NCBI GenBank assembly: GCA_045598325.1
Contig: JAZLLT010000014.1
Span: 1 to 24,143, forward strand
Source: RUG14130 sp045598325
Lineage (GTDB): Bacteria > Bacillota > Clostridia > Christensenellales > Aristaeellaceae
Length of the DNA stretch: 24,143 bases
Direction of reading: 5' to 3'
Part shown: piece by piece, positions 8,122-16,420 of the stretch
How positions within the stretch are numbered: position 1 is the first letter of the stretch
Layout of the letters: the number at the start of each line of letters is the position of its first letter
Translations under genes and position numbers: made by a program
Notes under the pieces: model-generated
What the model was told of the DNA's origin: nothing
Database searches by the model: none
The model's input: the letters and a program-made list of their open reading frames with translations, nothing else

Positions 8122-8187
8122 CTGACGAAATAGTACACATTCTGCATATTTGGCACCGTTTTCCGTTGCTGCTGACATATTGTACAC
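8122..8187 (+). promoter_or_regulatory. Direct repeat, candidate AraC-type operator
   Basis: CTGACGAAATAGTACAC (8122-8138) and CTGACATATTGTACAC (8172-8187) are near copies sharing CTGAC and GTACAC, 50 bp apart start to start, that is, close to whole helical turns. The second ends 20 bp before the weak -35 of the operon promoter. This fits AraC-family activator half-sites; binding is inferred. Confidence 0.45.
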
Positions 8188-8207
8188 GGATCCTTACTTA
8201 TTGCGTC

Positions 8208-8236
8208 TTTTCTTTACACTAAATTTACCATATAAT
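8208..8236 (+). promoter_or_regulatory. Promoter of the carbohydrate operon (good -10, poor -35)
   Basis: A perfect TATAAT (8231-8236) has only TTTTCT at the -35 place (8208-8213, 17-bp spacer). A poor -35 is typical of promoters that need an activator. The leader to the ATG at 8326 would be about 83 nt. Confidence 0.5.
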
Positions 8237-8325
8237 AAAGATACTCCGAACGGAGGGGATGAAAGAGAATCCGGCATCCGGCAGAGCGCCGGGTGTTCGA
8301 TGATATTTTTAAGGAGGGAAACACA

Positions 8326-8907
8326 ATGAAGAAGACCCCGTTTCTGAAGGCACTGGTTTTCGTAACCCTGCTGTCCGTACTGATGCTGTCCTTCGCCGTC
8401 AACGCCGAGGAAGCCGCACCGGTGAACCTGCTCGTGAACCCGAGCTTCGAGGAGACCCAGGATCCGGCGCTCTTTGAGGGCGATACCTTCCCCGGCTGGA
8501 CCTATGAGTCCGACGCGGAGAGCTGGAGCGTCCTGTTCTCCGACGGTCCCGCATACACCGGTGATCTCGCTGCCGCTACCTGGTGCGCGGACATCTTCAA
8601 CTTCAAGGTGATCCAGACCATCGAAATCGCGGAAGAGGGCATCTACACCGCGTCCGTATGGGTAACTCTGGGTGCCGCCACCTTCGGCGAGACCGAGCTG
8701 CGCATCGTCGCCGCGGACGGAACCGTAGTCAAGTCCGCCTCTCTGCCCGCCGTGGAAGAGAATACGAATGATGCGTATCAGAACATCACCGTGACCGACA
8801 TCGAGCTGGTACCCGGCGTATACACCTTCGAGATCTTCGTGCCCTGCACCGCGGTCGGAGCCAACTCCTTCATGCGCGTCGACGAGGCGTTCCTGGGCCT
8901 GCAGTAA
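8326..8907 (+). CDS. Secreted carbohydrate-binding-module-like protein
   Basis: The start at 8326 (193 aa) follows AAGGAGG (8311-8317) by 8 nt; the frame also opens at 8293 but that ATG has no SD. Residues 1-27 are a signal peptide ending AVNA-EE, with no lipobox. The mature 166 residues look like one galactose-binding-like beta-sandwich: VNLLVNPSFEE, PGWTYESDAESWSV, IYTASVWVTLGAATFGETEL and a closing YTFEIFVPCTAVGANSFMRV. NPSFE...PGW with IYT-x-SVWV is typical of CBM4/9-like modules. No catalytic domain is attached. It is first in the operon and separated from the next gene by a strong hairpin, so it may be made in excess. Likely role (inferred): a free or wall-held glycan-binding protein. 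No gene name is justified. Confidence 0.8.
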   Translation: MKKTPFLKALVFVTLLSVLMLSFAVNAEEAAPVNLLVNPSFEETQDPALFEGDTFPGWTYESDAESWSVLFSDGPAYTGDLAAATWCADIFNFKVIQTIEIAEEGIYTASVWVTLGAATFGETELRIVAADGTVVKSASLPAVEENTNDAYQNITVTDIELVPGVYTFEIFVPCTAVGANSFMRVDEAFLGLQ

Positions 8908-8980
8908 TTGACCGGGAAACGGCCGCATTTCCGGCTTTGCGCACGGAGCAGCGGACCGTAACAAATAACAACTGATACAT

Positions 8981-9023
8981 GCAGCGGTCCTGCCGTCTCC
9001 GGCAGGAGCAGCGGGACCGCTGC
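8981..9023 (+). other. Nested intercistronic hairpin after the CBM-like gene
   Basis: GCAGCGGTCC (8981-8990) pairs with GGACCGCTGC (9014-9023). Inside, CCTGCCG (8989-8995) pairs with CGGCAGG (9000-9006) around a 4-nt loop, sharing two bases with the outer stem. No T-run follows. It lies 46 nt before the next start codon and may stabilise or separate the upstream message. Confidence 0.6.
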
Positions 9024-9069
9024 CAATATGAACAGGTTTGGCACAGTTGGCTTTCCGGGAGGGATCCGT

Positions 9070-11424
9070 ATGAAGAAACACAATGCGCTCATCGCGCTGC
9101 TGCTGGCGGCGCTGATACTCCTGACGGGCTGCGCGGACGGGAAAGACACTTCCTCACAGGCGGAAGCTTCCGTGCCCGGCGGACAGCCGACCTATCTGAC
9201 GCATGACTATATCCCGGCGGAGAACGCGCCGGTCACAGTGACGGGAACATGTTACTATGTTTCCGAAAAAACGGGAGACGACGGCAACCTTGGTACGCTC
9301 GATTCTCCCTTCAGAACCATATCCAAAGCGGCTTCCCTGATGAAAGCGGGTGACGCATGCTACATTCGGGAGGGTACATACCGTGAAACAGTGCGTCCTG
9401 CCATGAGCGGTACAGCCGACGCGGGCATACTTTTCTCGGCTTACAACAACGAAAAGGTCGTCATTTCAGGCGCGGATATCGTGACATCCGATTTCCGCTT
9501 ATATAAGGATGATATTTATGTAACGGACGCGGAGGGCGATCTGGGAATCGGCAAGAACCAGATCTTCGTGGACGGCAGCGTGGTTATAGAGGCGCGTTAT
9601 CCCAATGAGGACATGCGGAGCGTTTCCCCGGTGCAGGGCAGCTACTCCGCGTTGTTCCCAACGCGCGGTCATTTTTCGGTGGACTGGCAGCAGGTTGACA
9701 GGATTACGAGCCTGTATCTGGACCAGCCGGATGATTATTGGAAGGGCGGACTCTATGTCGGCGGCAATAATGTAGCGTGGGTCTGGCAGAGCGCCGACAT
9801 CGTTTCTTCAACGAGCGGCAGCATGACCGTCAAAGATATGACGGGCAGATGGTGGTTCCCCAAGGATGTACAGACTGCGTACTCGGCGGAAATGAGCGAG
9901 GGCTACATCACCAACTCTCTGAACGCGCTGGACGCGCCCGGCGAATGGTATCTGGGGGACGGCAGGCTGTATATCCGCATGCCGGACAGCGATGCTCCCG
10001 TAGGGCACACCATAGAGATGAAAAAACGCGTGCTGGGACTGGATCTGACGGACAGACAGTATATCTATGTGTTCGGCATCGATCTGTTTGCCGCGTCCGC
10101 GACCCTCGCGCGGGCTGAGCACTGTACCATCGACAAAATGTACGCGCAATACACAAGCCACTTCCAGAAATTCGCCGATGCACGCGACGGCTACATCGAC
10201 GGACAGCAAAATGCCGAAAAGACACCGATGTGCGGTCAGGTAGGCATCTACATCAGCGGCAGGGACAATGCCTTCATCAACAGCACCATATACTGCAGCG
10301 CGGGCGCGGGCCTGTATCTGGCGGGACTGAGGACGAGGGTGGAAAATAACTATATCTCCGATACCGGCTATGCCTGCACCTATGTGTCCGGCATCTTCGC
10401 GGATGAGGAGTTCGGCACCCGCAGTACAGCGGAAAATATCCTCGTCGGCGGGCACACTATCCGCTATAACACCGTGTGCAATACGGGCCGCTCGGCTATC
10501 AGCTTCAATTCCCTAGCCGGCAACATCGCCAAGTATGCCGGCAGCGACATCTCCTATAATCAGATCTACAATACGGTGCTCTTCACCAGCGACGGCGGCG
10601 CGTTTTACGCCTACTTCGTCAATTTCAGCACCGATGGAGTGAAGACGGAATTCCATCATAATCTTGTGTGGGACTGCTTCAGACGCTCCGGCGAGGGCAT
10701 CGTCTACACGGACAACCGCTGTGAGGGCATTGCGCTCAACGACAACCTCGGCTGGGGCCATCCTTACGCGAACCAGTATTTTCTGACCGTCAAAACGGAT
10801 TCCAAGAACACGGACAACCTGCCCGTGATCGGCGACGGGAATGTGTTTCTGGGCGAGCGGGAGACCACCCCGGCAGAGCTTCCGGGTACGGACTATCCCG
10901 GCGGCGCGGGCTTCTTTACCGGCGTCAAGCACGGAGCGGATCCGGACGACACCGCCATACCGGCTATTTTGCGTGCCGCGCCCTACGAAGCGCCCTCGGA
11001 GCCGCTTTCCCGCGAAGGCTGGACCGCTTCCGCCTCGTCCGAATACAGCGAATATGATACGCCGGACAGAGCTATCGACGATGACGACACCTATTCCTCC
11101 TGGCGCATCGAGGAAAACGCGCAGCAGCCGGGAGACTGGTTCATGATCGACATGGGAAAGGCGGAGACCTTCTCACGCATCGTCATGAAGTGCGGTACGC
11201 CCAAAACCTACAACAGTCCCCGCTCCTACACCGTCCGCGTTTCGGATGACGGGCAGACATGGTCGGAGCCTGTGGCAATGGGAGACAGCTGCGAAAGCGT
11301 GCTGGATATCCGCCTGAAGCAGGCGCAGACAGCCAGATATGTGCGCATCGACCAGCAGGAAAAAACAATGGGCTCCTGGGGTCAATTCTGGAGAATCATG
11401 GATATTCAATTCTATAAACATTAA
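9070..11424 (+). CDS. Lipoprotein with right-handed beta-helix and C-terminal F5/8C (CBM32-like) domain
   Basis: The start at 9070 (784 aa) follows GGGAGGG by 7 nt and begins a lipoprotein signal (ALILLTGC, lipid Cys21); an ATG at 9028 lacks an SD and lies at the end of the hairpin. Residues 62-108 (YYVSEKTGDDGNLGTLDSPF, AGDACYIREGTYRE) are the usual entry to a pectate-lyase-superfamily beta-helix. Further coils span about 290-600, with repeats such as FINSTIYCSAGAGLYL, VENNYISDTG and TSDGGAFYAYF. GEWYLGDGRLYIRMPD (near 290-310) resembles an insert seen in GH141-like and related beta-helix proteins. Residues 649-784 are a discoidin/F5/8C fold (WTASASSEYS, YSSWRIEE, YTVRVSDDGQTWSEP, ARYVRID). 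It is probably a cell-surface glycanase, lyase or glycan-binding protein; catalytic family not settled. Confidence 0.85.
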   Translation: MKKHNALIALLLAALILLTGCADGKDTSSQAEASVPGGQPTYLTHDYIPAENAPVTVTGTCYYVSEKTGDDGNLGTLDSPFRTISKAASLMKAGDACYIREGTYRETVRPAMSGTADAGILFSAYNNEKVVISGADIVTSDFRLYKDDIYVTDAEGDLGIGKNQIFVDGSVVIEARYPNEDMRSVSPVQGSYSALFPTRGHFSVDWQQVDRITSLYLDQPDDYWKGGLYVGGNNVAWVWQSADIVSSTSGSMTVKDMTGRWWFPKDVQTAYSAEMSEGYITNSLNALDAPGEWYLGDGRLYIRMPDSDAPVGHTIEMKKRVLGLDLTDRQYIYVFGIDLFAASATLARAEHCTIDKMYAQYTSHFQKFADARDGYIDGQQNAEKTPMCGQVGIYISGRDNAFINSTIYCSAGAGLYLAGLRTRVENNYISDTGYACTYVSGIFADEEFGTRSTAENILVGGHTIRYNTVCNTGRSAISFNSLAGNIAKYAGSDISYNQIYNTVLFTSDGGAFYAYFVNFSTDGVKTEFHHNLVWDCFRRSGEGIVYTDNRCEGIALNDNLGWGHPYANQYFLTVKTDSKNTDNLPVIGDGNVFLGERETTPAELPGTDYPGGAGFFTGVKHGADPDDTAIPAILRAAPYEAPSEPLSREGWTASASSEYSEYDTPDRAIDDDDTYSSWRIEENAQQPGDWFMIDMGKAETFSRIVMKCGTPKTYNSPRSYTVRVSDDGQTWSEPVAMGDSCESVLDIRLKQAQTARYVRIDQQEKTMGSWGQFWRIMDIQFYKH

Positions 11425-11436
11425 GGAGGGACCGTC

Positions 11437-12393
11437 ATGAAGTTTGTAAGATCGCTGTTATTGTTTATGCTGGCCGCGCTGCTCGCGCTCGGCACCTGTT
11501 TCACGGGTCTGGCCGAATACGAGGAGGTCACGCTGGACCACGCCATTTCCTTTACGGGTATGGAGCTGAACGATCCCATCGACGGCATGTGGCAGGGCGA
11601 GAAGGAGAATCCCGACACCAAGAGCGTGCTGTCGTTCAATGAGGGCATTTCCGGTGACGGAAAGAGCGTGAAGCTCAACGGCTATCAGTCCGGTCACAAT
11701 GTTTCCTATGTGTATACCGATCTTGATGAGCTGCACAACAAGATCATCAAGTTCCGCATGGTATTCGATGGTTCGCTGCCCAATGTGGACGCATCCTTCA
11801 TCGCCTTCGGTCTGCGCGTGCCGGAATATTCCACAAAGTTCTTCTGGGACGCGAACTGCTACTCGATTCTCATCAAGGGTCAGCGCGTCGAGGTGCAGAA
11901 GCACCCCGCCAAGTATCAGGGCGTGGACAACAACCTGGGCGGCACGAAGGGCAAGACGCCTTACATCGCGGAGCTGGACGCTCCCTTCACCGCCGGCACC
12001 TATGATGTGGAGATCGGCGCCATCGACGGCATTTCTCCCACCACCGGCAAGGAAGCGGTCAACCTGATCTTCCGCCTGAACGGCAAGGAAATCGTCAACA
12101 TGTGGGATGACTCCGAGCGCACCCCCTGCGTGAAAACCAAGGGCTATTTCATCGTCGCGCCGATCTTTACGCAGGAAGACGCGAAGGACGAGACGAAGTC
12201 CGATGAGTCGCACTCCTCCATCACGATCCTGCCCTACAGCGAGGAACCCATTACCGAGGCGGCAGCTGTGCCCGCTGCGGAAACCGCTTCCGAAGGCGGC
12301 TCACAGACCGGACTGATTATCGGTATCGCCGCGGGCGCCGCGGTTGTGCTCGGAGCGCTCGCCTGCTTCTTCGTGCTGCGCAAGAAGAAATAA
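11437..12393 (+). CDS. Surface protein with signal peptide, beta-rich ectodomain and C-terminal TM anchor
   Basis: This 318-residue protein starts 12 nt after the previous stop; its SD AAGGAGG overlaps that stop codon, so translation may be coupled. Residues 1-27 are a signal peptide (LLLFMLAALLALGTCFTGLA). The ectodomain (about 28-265) looks like a single beta-sandwich of laminin-G/concanavalin-like type, judged by alternating strands such as KSVKLNGYQSGHNVSYVYTD and GTYDVEIGAIDG plus NLIFRLNGKEIVNMW; this is inference. An Ala/Glu-rich linker follows. Then comes a TM helix (about 293-314, GLIIGIAAGAAVVLGALACF) and a positive tail LRKKK. No LPXTG motif precedes it, so it stays in the cytoplasmic membrane facing out. 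It was probably recruited to hold glycan near the transporter. Confidence 0.75.
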   Translation: MKFVRSLLLFMLAALLALGTCFTGLAEYEEVTLDHAISFTGMELNDPIDGMWQGEKENPDTKSVLSFNEGISGDGKSVKLNGYQSGHNVSYVYTDLDELHNKIIKFRMVFDGSLPNVDASFIAFGLRVPEYSTKFFWDANCYSILIKGQRVEVQKHPAKYQGVDNNLGGTKGKTPYIAELDAPFTAGTYDVEIGAIDGISPTTGKEAVNLIFRLNGKEIVNMWDDSERTPCVKTKGYFIVAPIFTQEDAKDETKSDESHSSITILPYSEEPITEAAAVPAAETASEGGSQTGLIIGIAAGAAVVLGALACFFVLRKKK

Positions 12394-12397
12394 TCAC

Positions 12398-12410
12398 AAA
12401 AAAAGGGGGG
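12398..12410 (+). promoter_or_regulatory. Homopolymeric ribosome-binding region (A7G6)
   Basis: Seven A (12398-12404) and six G (12405-12410) form the SD of the first permease, 7 nt before its ATG. Strand slippage in either run would change SD strength or spacing. Confidence 0.45.
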
Positions 12411-12417
12411 AATTGCC

Positions 12418-13350
12418 ATGAAGAACAAAAGCCTGCTCGGGCGTTTGTGGGAACAGCGTCAGCTGCAGTTGATGGTGATCCCCGGCATGATCTTCATACT
12501 GGTCTTCTTCTATTTCCCGATGTACGGTCTCATCGTATCCTTCCAGAACTACAAGATGGGGGATCCGCTGTTCTCGCTCAAGGCCGACTGGGTCTACTTC
12601 AAGCACTTCGAGACCTTCATCCACTCGCCCGAATTCGGAAACATCATGCGCAACACGGTGGCCATCAGCGCGCTGCGTCTGCTCATCACATTCCCCGCGC
12701 CCATCGCGCTGGCGGTGCTGATCAACGAAGTCAAGAGCATGCGCTACAAGAAGATCTTCCAGTCCATCTCCTACCTGCCCTACTTCATTTCCTGGGTCAT
12801 CGTGGGCGGACTGATCGGAACGCTTCTGTCCTATAACGGCACGGTCAACGATCTGCTCACGGGTCTCAAACTGATCAATGAGCCGATTATGTTCATGGGC
12901 GAGAAGAGCATGTTCTGGTACATACTGATCGGCAGCGATCTGTGGAAGAATCTGGGCTGGAACACCATTGTGTTTCTGGCGGCCATGTCCGCCATCGATC
13001 CGTCGCTGTATGAGGCCGCCAATATCGACGGTGCGAACCGCTGGCAACTGATCCGCTATGTGACGCTGCCCGGCATCGTGTCCACGACCATCATCGTGTT
13101 CCTGATGACGGTTGGCAGCCTGCTCACCTACGGCTTTGAGCCGATCATGCAGCTGACAAACAATCTGAACAACAAGCAGGTGCTCGAGGTCGCGGAGATC
13201 GTGGATACGCATGTTCTGCGCATGGGCATCAAGTTGGGCAACTACTCCTACGCGACGGCTGTGGGTTTGTTCCGCTCCGTCATATCGGTCACCATACTGG
13301 CAGCCGCGAACAGTATCTGCAAAAAAACCGTCGGTACCGCTCTGTGGTAG
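12418..13350 (+). CDS. Sugar ABC transporter permease, LplB/YteP type
   Basis: This 310-residue membrane protein has the usual six-helix MalF-like permease layout. TM1 is near residues 19-40 (MVIPGMIFILVFFYFPMYGL), followed by the family's ISFQNYK-like segment (IVSFQNYKMGDPLF). The cytoplasmic EAA loop that touches the ATPase is at 199-220 (EAANIDGANRWQLIRYVTLP). Length and sequence style match the LplB/YtcP pair of Bacillota that carries complex saccharides. It pairs with the permease at 13375 and the SBP at 14759. There is no ATPase gene in the window, so an MsmX-like shared ATPase is expected elsewhere. The substrate cannot be deduced. Confidence 0.93.
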   Translation: MKNKSLLGRLWEQRQLQLMVIPGMIFILVFFYFPMYGLIVSFQNYKMGDPLFSLKADWVYFKHFETFIHSPEFGNIMRNTVAISALRLLITFPAPIALAVLINEVKSMRYKKIFQSISYLPYFISWVIVGGLIGTLLSYNGTVNDLLTGLKLINEPIMFMGEKSMFWYILIGSDLWKNLGWNTIVFLAAMSAIDPSLYEAANIDGANRWQLIRYVTLPGIVSTTIIVFLMTVGSLLTYGFEPIMQLTNNLNNKQVLEVAEIVDTHVLRMGIKLGNYSYATAVGLFRSVISVTILAAANSICKKTVGTALW

Positions 13351-13374
13351 TTGCCCGCGGGGAGGTCGAGTGTT

Positions 13375-14733
13375 ATGAAGAAAGGGATGGTGCCGGTGAA
13401 TGTGAACACGAAAACGGACATCGATCGCCTGCAGGATAAGAAAAAGCTCGCCATGGCTATACTGCTGGCCGGCGCGCTGATCTCTGCCTTGTGCCTCCCG
13501 CTGGTCAATGTGATGTATCAGAACATCTCGTTTTCCGCGTTCGAGCTCCTGTTCCGCAGGGAAATCGTTTTCCCGGTGCAGGTGCTGGGCAGCGGCGGAC
13601 AGGCGGTGCTGACATCTCCTTCGTGGGCGCTGCCCCTGTTCATTCTGTCTGCCGCGGGCGCGCTGTACTGCGTGCTTGCGGAGCACGGCAAAAACGGACG
13701 CCTCCGCGCGGGACGCATCTTGTTCGGCTTTGCGGCGGCTGCCGTGCTCATCCTCTCCTTCGCGCTGCTCCGGGTGGACCTTGAGCGCGTAGAATTCAAG
13801 ATGGGCATGGGCATCCTGCTGAGCTGCCTGTTCCTGCTTGCCTACATGATTTACGCCCTGTGCGGCAGGAAGACGCCGATTTTCGAGGTGAACATATACC
13901 TCATCCTGACGCTGCTCGGCATGGTGATGGTATATCCCTACATCAATACCCTTGCCCTGTCCTTTGACGCGTCCGGCGAGAGCATCTCGCTTTTCCCGAA
14001 GCAGCTGACCGCGGACAACTTCCGCTTTGTGCTGATCAATCCCAAGTTCTACAACGGCGTGATCATCACGGTCTCCCGCACGCTCATCGGCGCGAGTCTT
14101 GCTCTGATCTGCACACTCATCTTCTCCTACGGAATGTCCAGACCGAAGCTCATCGGCGGAAAACTCTACATGAAGCTGTGCGTTTTCACCATGTACTTCA
14201 GCGGCGGCCTGATCCCCACATTCATCGTATACGGCAAACTGGGACTGACGAACAATTACCTGGTCTACATCATTCCGAACCTGATCAATGTGTTCAATAT
14301 GATCCTGGCCATCAACTATTTCAAGGGTATTTCGCCCGCGCTCGAGGAATCCGCGAAAATCGACGGCGCAGGTGATTTCCAGATCCTGTTCCGTATCATG
14401 ATTCCCATTTCCGCGCCGATCGTGGCGGTGATCGGACTGTTCAACGGCGTGTCCCAATGGAATTCCTGGTATGACGCGTATATCTACATGAACGGCAGAC
14501 CGGATCTGAAGCCGCTTCAGAATGTGTTGATCGATATCGTCAACGAAAGCCAGCTGGATAAGTTTCTGGCCGAGCTGCCCATCTCCGTCAAATCCGAGCT
14601 CACGCAGTCGCCGGTGAGCCAGTCAATCGTTTCGGCGGCGATCATTCTCACCATCGGTCCGATCATTTTACTGTATCCCTTATTGCAAAAATACTTTATC
14701 AAAGGTATGATGTTGGGTGCCGTGAAGGAATAA
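13375..14733 (+). CDS. Sugar ABC transporter permease, LplC/YtcP type, with extra N-terminal 4-TM region
   Basis: I choose ATG 13375 (452 aa) because GGGGAGG (13359-13365) lies 9 nt before it; a TTG at 13351, right after the previous stop, lacks an SD. Residues 169-452 are a normal-length MalG-like permease: NIYLILTLLGMVMVYPYINT, then the EAA-type loop ESAKIDGAGDFQILFRI (326-342), ending in FIKGMMLGAVKE, typical of the family. Residues 1-168 are unusual: about four added hydrophobic helices (LAMAILLAGALISALCLPLV, WALPLFILSAAGALYCVLA, ILFGFAAAAVLILSFALL, MGILLSCLFLLAYMIYALC) with an extracytoplasmic loop after the first. Most relatives are about 290-300 aa. No frameshift is evident, so the fusion looks genuine. 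It partners with the gene at 12418. Confidence 0.92.
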   Translation: MKKGMVPVNVNTKTDIDRLQDKKKLAMAILLAGALISALCLPLVNVMYQNISFSAFELLFRREIVFPVQVLGSGGQAVLTSPSWALPLFILSAAGALYCVLAEHGKNGRLRAGRILFGFAAAAVLILSFALLRVDLERVEFKMGMGILLSCLFLLAYMIYALCGRKTPIFEVNIYLILTLLGMVMVYPYINTLALSFDASGESISLFPKQLTADNFRFVLINPKFYNGVIITVSRTLIGASLALICTLIFSYGMSRPKLIGGKLYMKLCVFTMYFSGGLIPTFIVYGKLGLTNNYLVYIIPNLINVFNMILAINYFKGISPALEESAKIDGAGDFQILFRIMIPISAPIVAVIGLFNGVSQWNSWYDAYIYMNGRPDLKPLQNVLIDIVNESQLDKFLAELPISVKSELTQSPVSQSIVSAAIILTIGPIILLYPLLQKYFIKGMMLGAVKE

Positions 14734-14758
14734 CACCCCGAGAAAGGTTGGTTCGGTC

Positions 14759-16405
14759 ATGAGTAAGGCAAGGTTTACACGCGTTCTTCTGATGTCCGTT
14801 TCTCTGCTGCTGGCGCTGGTTCTGCTGACGAGCTGCGGACAGAAGGATGAGGGCGCACAGAACGCCGAGGACGAGCTGCTGGAGTTCGAGTTCTACCGCA
14901 ACTACAGCTGGGATGTAGGCAAATATGAGTTCGATGAGACCAACTTGATTTCCAAGTGGGTCATCGACAACAAAAAGGTCAAGGTGAACTTCACCTGGCC
15001 CGGCGGCAGCGCCGAGGATAAGTTCAACCTGATGGTCGCCAGCAACACGCTGCCCGAGGTCATCATGATCCCCCGCGACAGCACCTGGCTCAACCTGATC
15101 AGCGAGGACGGCCTGAGCGACAAGATCATGCCGCTGGATGACTTCTACAACAAATACGAGGGCTACCGCACAAATGTTGCCAAGGAGACGGTGGACTTCA
15201 CGCGCATCAACGGCAAGATATACGGTATGCTCAACTGGCCCAAGCAGGGAGACTGGATGGGCTACGGCACGGGTCTGGTCATCAACCGCAAGATCTATGA
15301 GCAGCTGGGTTCTCCCGACATCTCCACGCTGGACGGCCTGTACGAATACCTGAAGATGGTCAAGGCGGCCGATCCGTCCATCGTTCCGTTCCAGCCCGCC
15401 TCCGCGGAGGTGACCTTCGGTCTGCTTTGGTGCTGCTTCGGCGAGGGACGCATCCCCGAGGACAGCTACGGCATCATGCGCAGGGATGTGGACGGCAAAC
15501 TCGTGCACATCATCAACGATCCCAAGTTCCCGGAATTCATCGCGTATCTCCGCAAGCTCTACAAGGAAGGTCTCATCAGCCCGGAATACTCCATCGAAAT
15601 GGCCGAGCCGATTATGACCAAGCTCAAAAAGCAGCAGGTCGCCGTATTCTGCGGTGTGGACGGCATCAATACCGCCGATTCCGCGCGCAGCATCCTGGAA
15701 GCGGCCGGCCGCGAAAATCCCTATGATGTTGTCCCGCTTCCGGCGGCAAACGGTGTCGATCCTTCCACCATTGTCTCCGGACAGTCCTCCGCGGTCGGCT
15801 GGAATGTGATCTGCATCACCCAGAACGCCAACTACAAGGACGGAAAGTATGTGGAAGGTCGCGCCGAAGCGATCTACGCGTATCTCGACTGGGTATTCTC
15901 CAATGAAGGCCAGCGCCTGATGCTGTGCGGACCCGAGGGAGAGCTGTGGGAAGGTCTGGACGAGAACGACTTCCCGATCTTCAAGGAAGGCAAATCCCTG
16001 AACCTGACCAGCGAGGAAATGAAGCGTCTGCCGGTAGGCAACTTCATGTATCCCGGCAACGCCTCCTATGTCGATTCCCTCAAGAATACCCTTTTCGGCA
16101 CGCAGGATCCTTCCGAGCGCTCGTGGACGGTGAACCAGCAGATGAAGTTCGCCAATCAGCTCCGCGAGGCAACCGAATTCACGGGCATCGAGTCGATCGA
16201 CGATCTGGAGATCAGCCGCATCTATGTCCGCGCGGACGATTACTGGAAGGGCAAGATGGTGGAGCTGGTCGTGGGCGACGAAGATATCGGCAGTATGATC
16301 GCCACCATCAAAAACGACCTGTACGGCAGCTATGAATACGGCCGCTATGAGGAATACGCCACCCGTGTCTGGAAGGAAAACCGCGTGAAGATGAACCTCG
16401 ATTAA
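14759..16405 (+). CDS. Sugar ABC transporter solute-binding lipoprotein
   Basis: This 548-residue protein follows the second permease by 25 bp, with GAAAGG ahead of the ATG. The signal peptide ends in a clear lipobox, LVLLTSC (Cys26), so it is lipid-anchored on the outer face. The mature part has the features of the large (500-550 aa) SBPs that go with LplB/YtcP permeases: KFNLMVASNTLPEVIMIPRD (about 90-110), IMPLDDFYNKYEGY, and the C-terminal hinge region with many aromatic residues. Gene order permease-permease-SBP is standard. It hands the saccharide to the 12418/13375 permeases. Its ligand is unknown. Confidence 0.93.
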   Translation: MSKARFTRVLLMSVSLLLALVLLTSCGQKDEGAQNAEDELLEFEFYRNYSWDVGKYEFDETNLISKWVIDNKKVKVNFTWPGGSAEDKFNLMVASNTLPEVIMIPRDSTWLNLISEDGLSDKIMPLDDFYNKYEGYRTNVAKETVDFTRINGKIYGMLNWPKQGDWMGYGTGLVINRKIYEQLGSPDISTLDGLYEYLKMVKAADPSIVPFQPASAEVTFGLLWCCFGEGRIPEDSYGIMRRDVDGKLVHIINDPKFPEFIAYLRKLYKEGLISPEYSIEMAEPIMTKLKKQQVAVFCGVDGINTADSARSILEAAGRENPYDVVPLPAANGVDPSTIVSGQSSAVGWNVICITQNANYKDGKYVEGRAEAIYAYLDWVFSNEGQRLMLCGPEGELWEGLDENDFPIFKEGKSLNLTSEEMKRLPVGNFMYPGNASYVDSLKNTLFGTQDPSERSWTVNQQMKFANQLREATEFTGIESIDDLEISRIYVRADDYWKGKMVELVVGDEDIGSMIATIKNDLYGSYEYGRYEEYATRVWKENRVKMNLD

Positions 16406-16420
16406 CGATATACCGTATGA

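Noticed and set aside
8194..9081. Minus-strand open frame of 295 codons over the CBM-like gene and leader
   Set aside because: Runs through the promoter and hairpin of the plus operon and shows no domain signature.
12394..14457. Very long minus-strand open frame (687 codons) opposite the permease genes
   Set aside because: It is rich in His/Gln/Arg/Asp without domain character, has no SD, and lies antisense to two clear permeases whose codon bias in GC-rich DNA keeps the opposite frame open.
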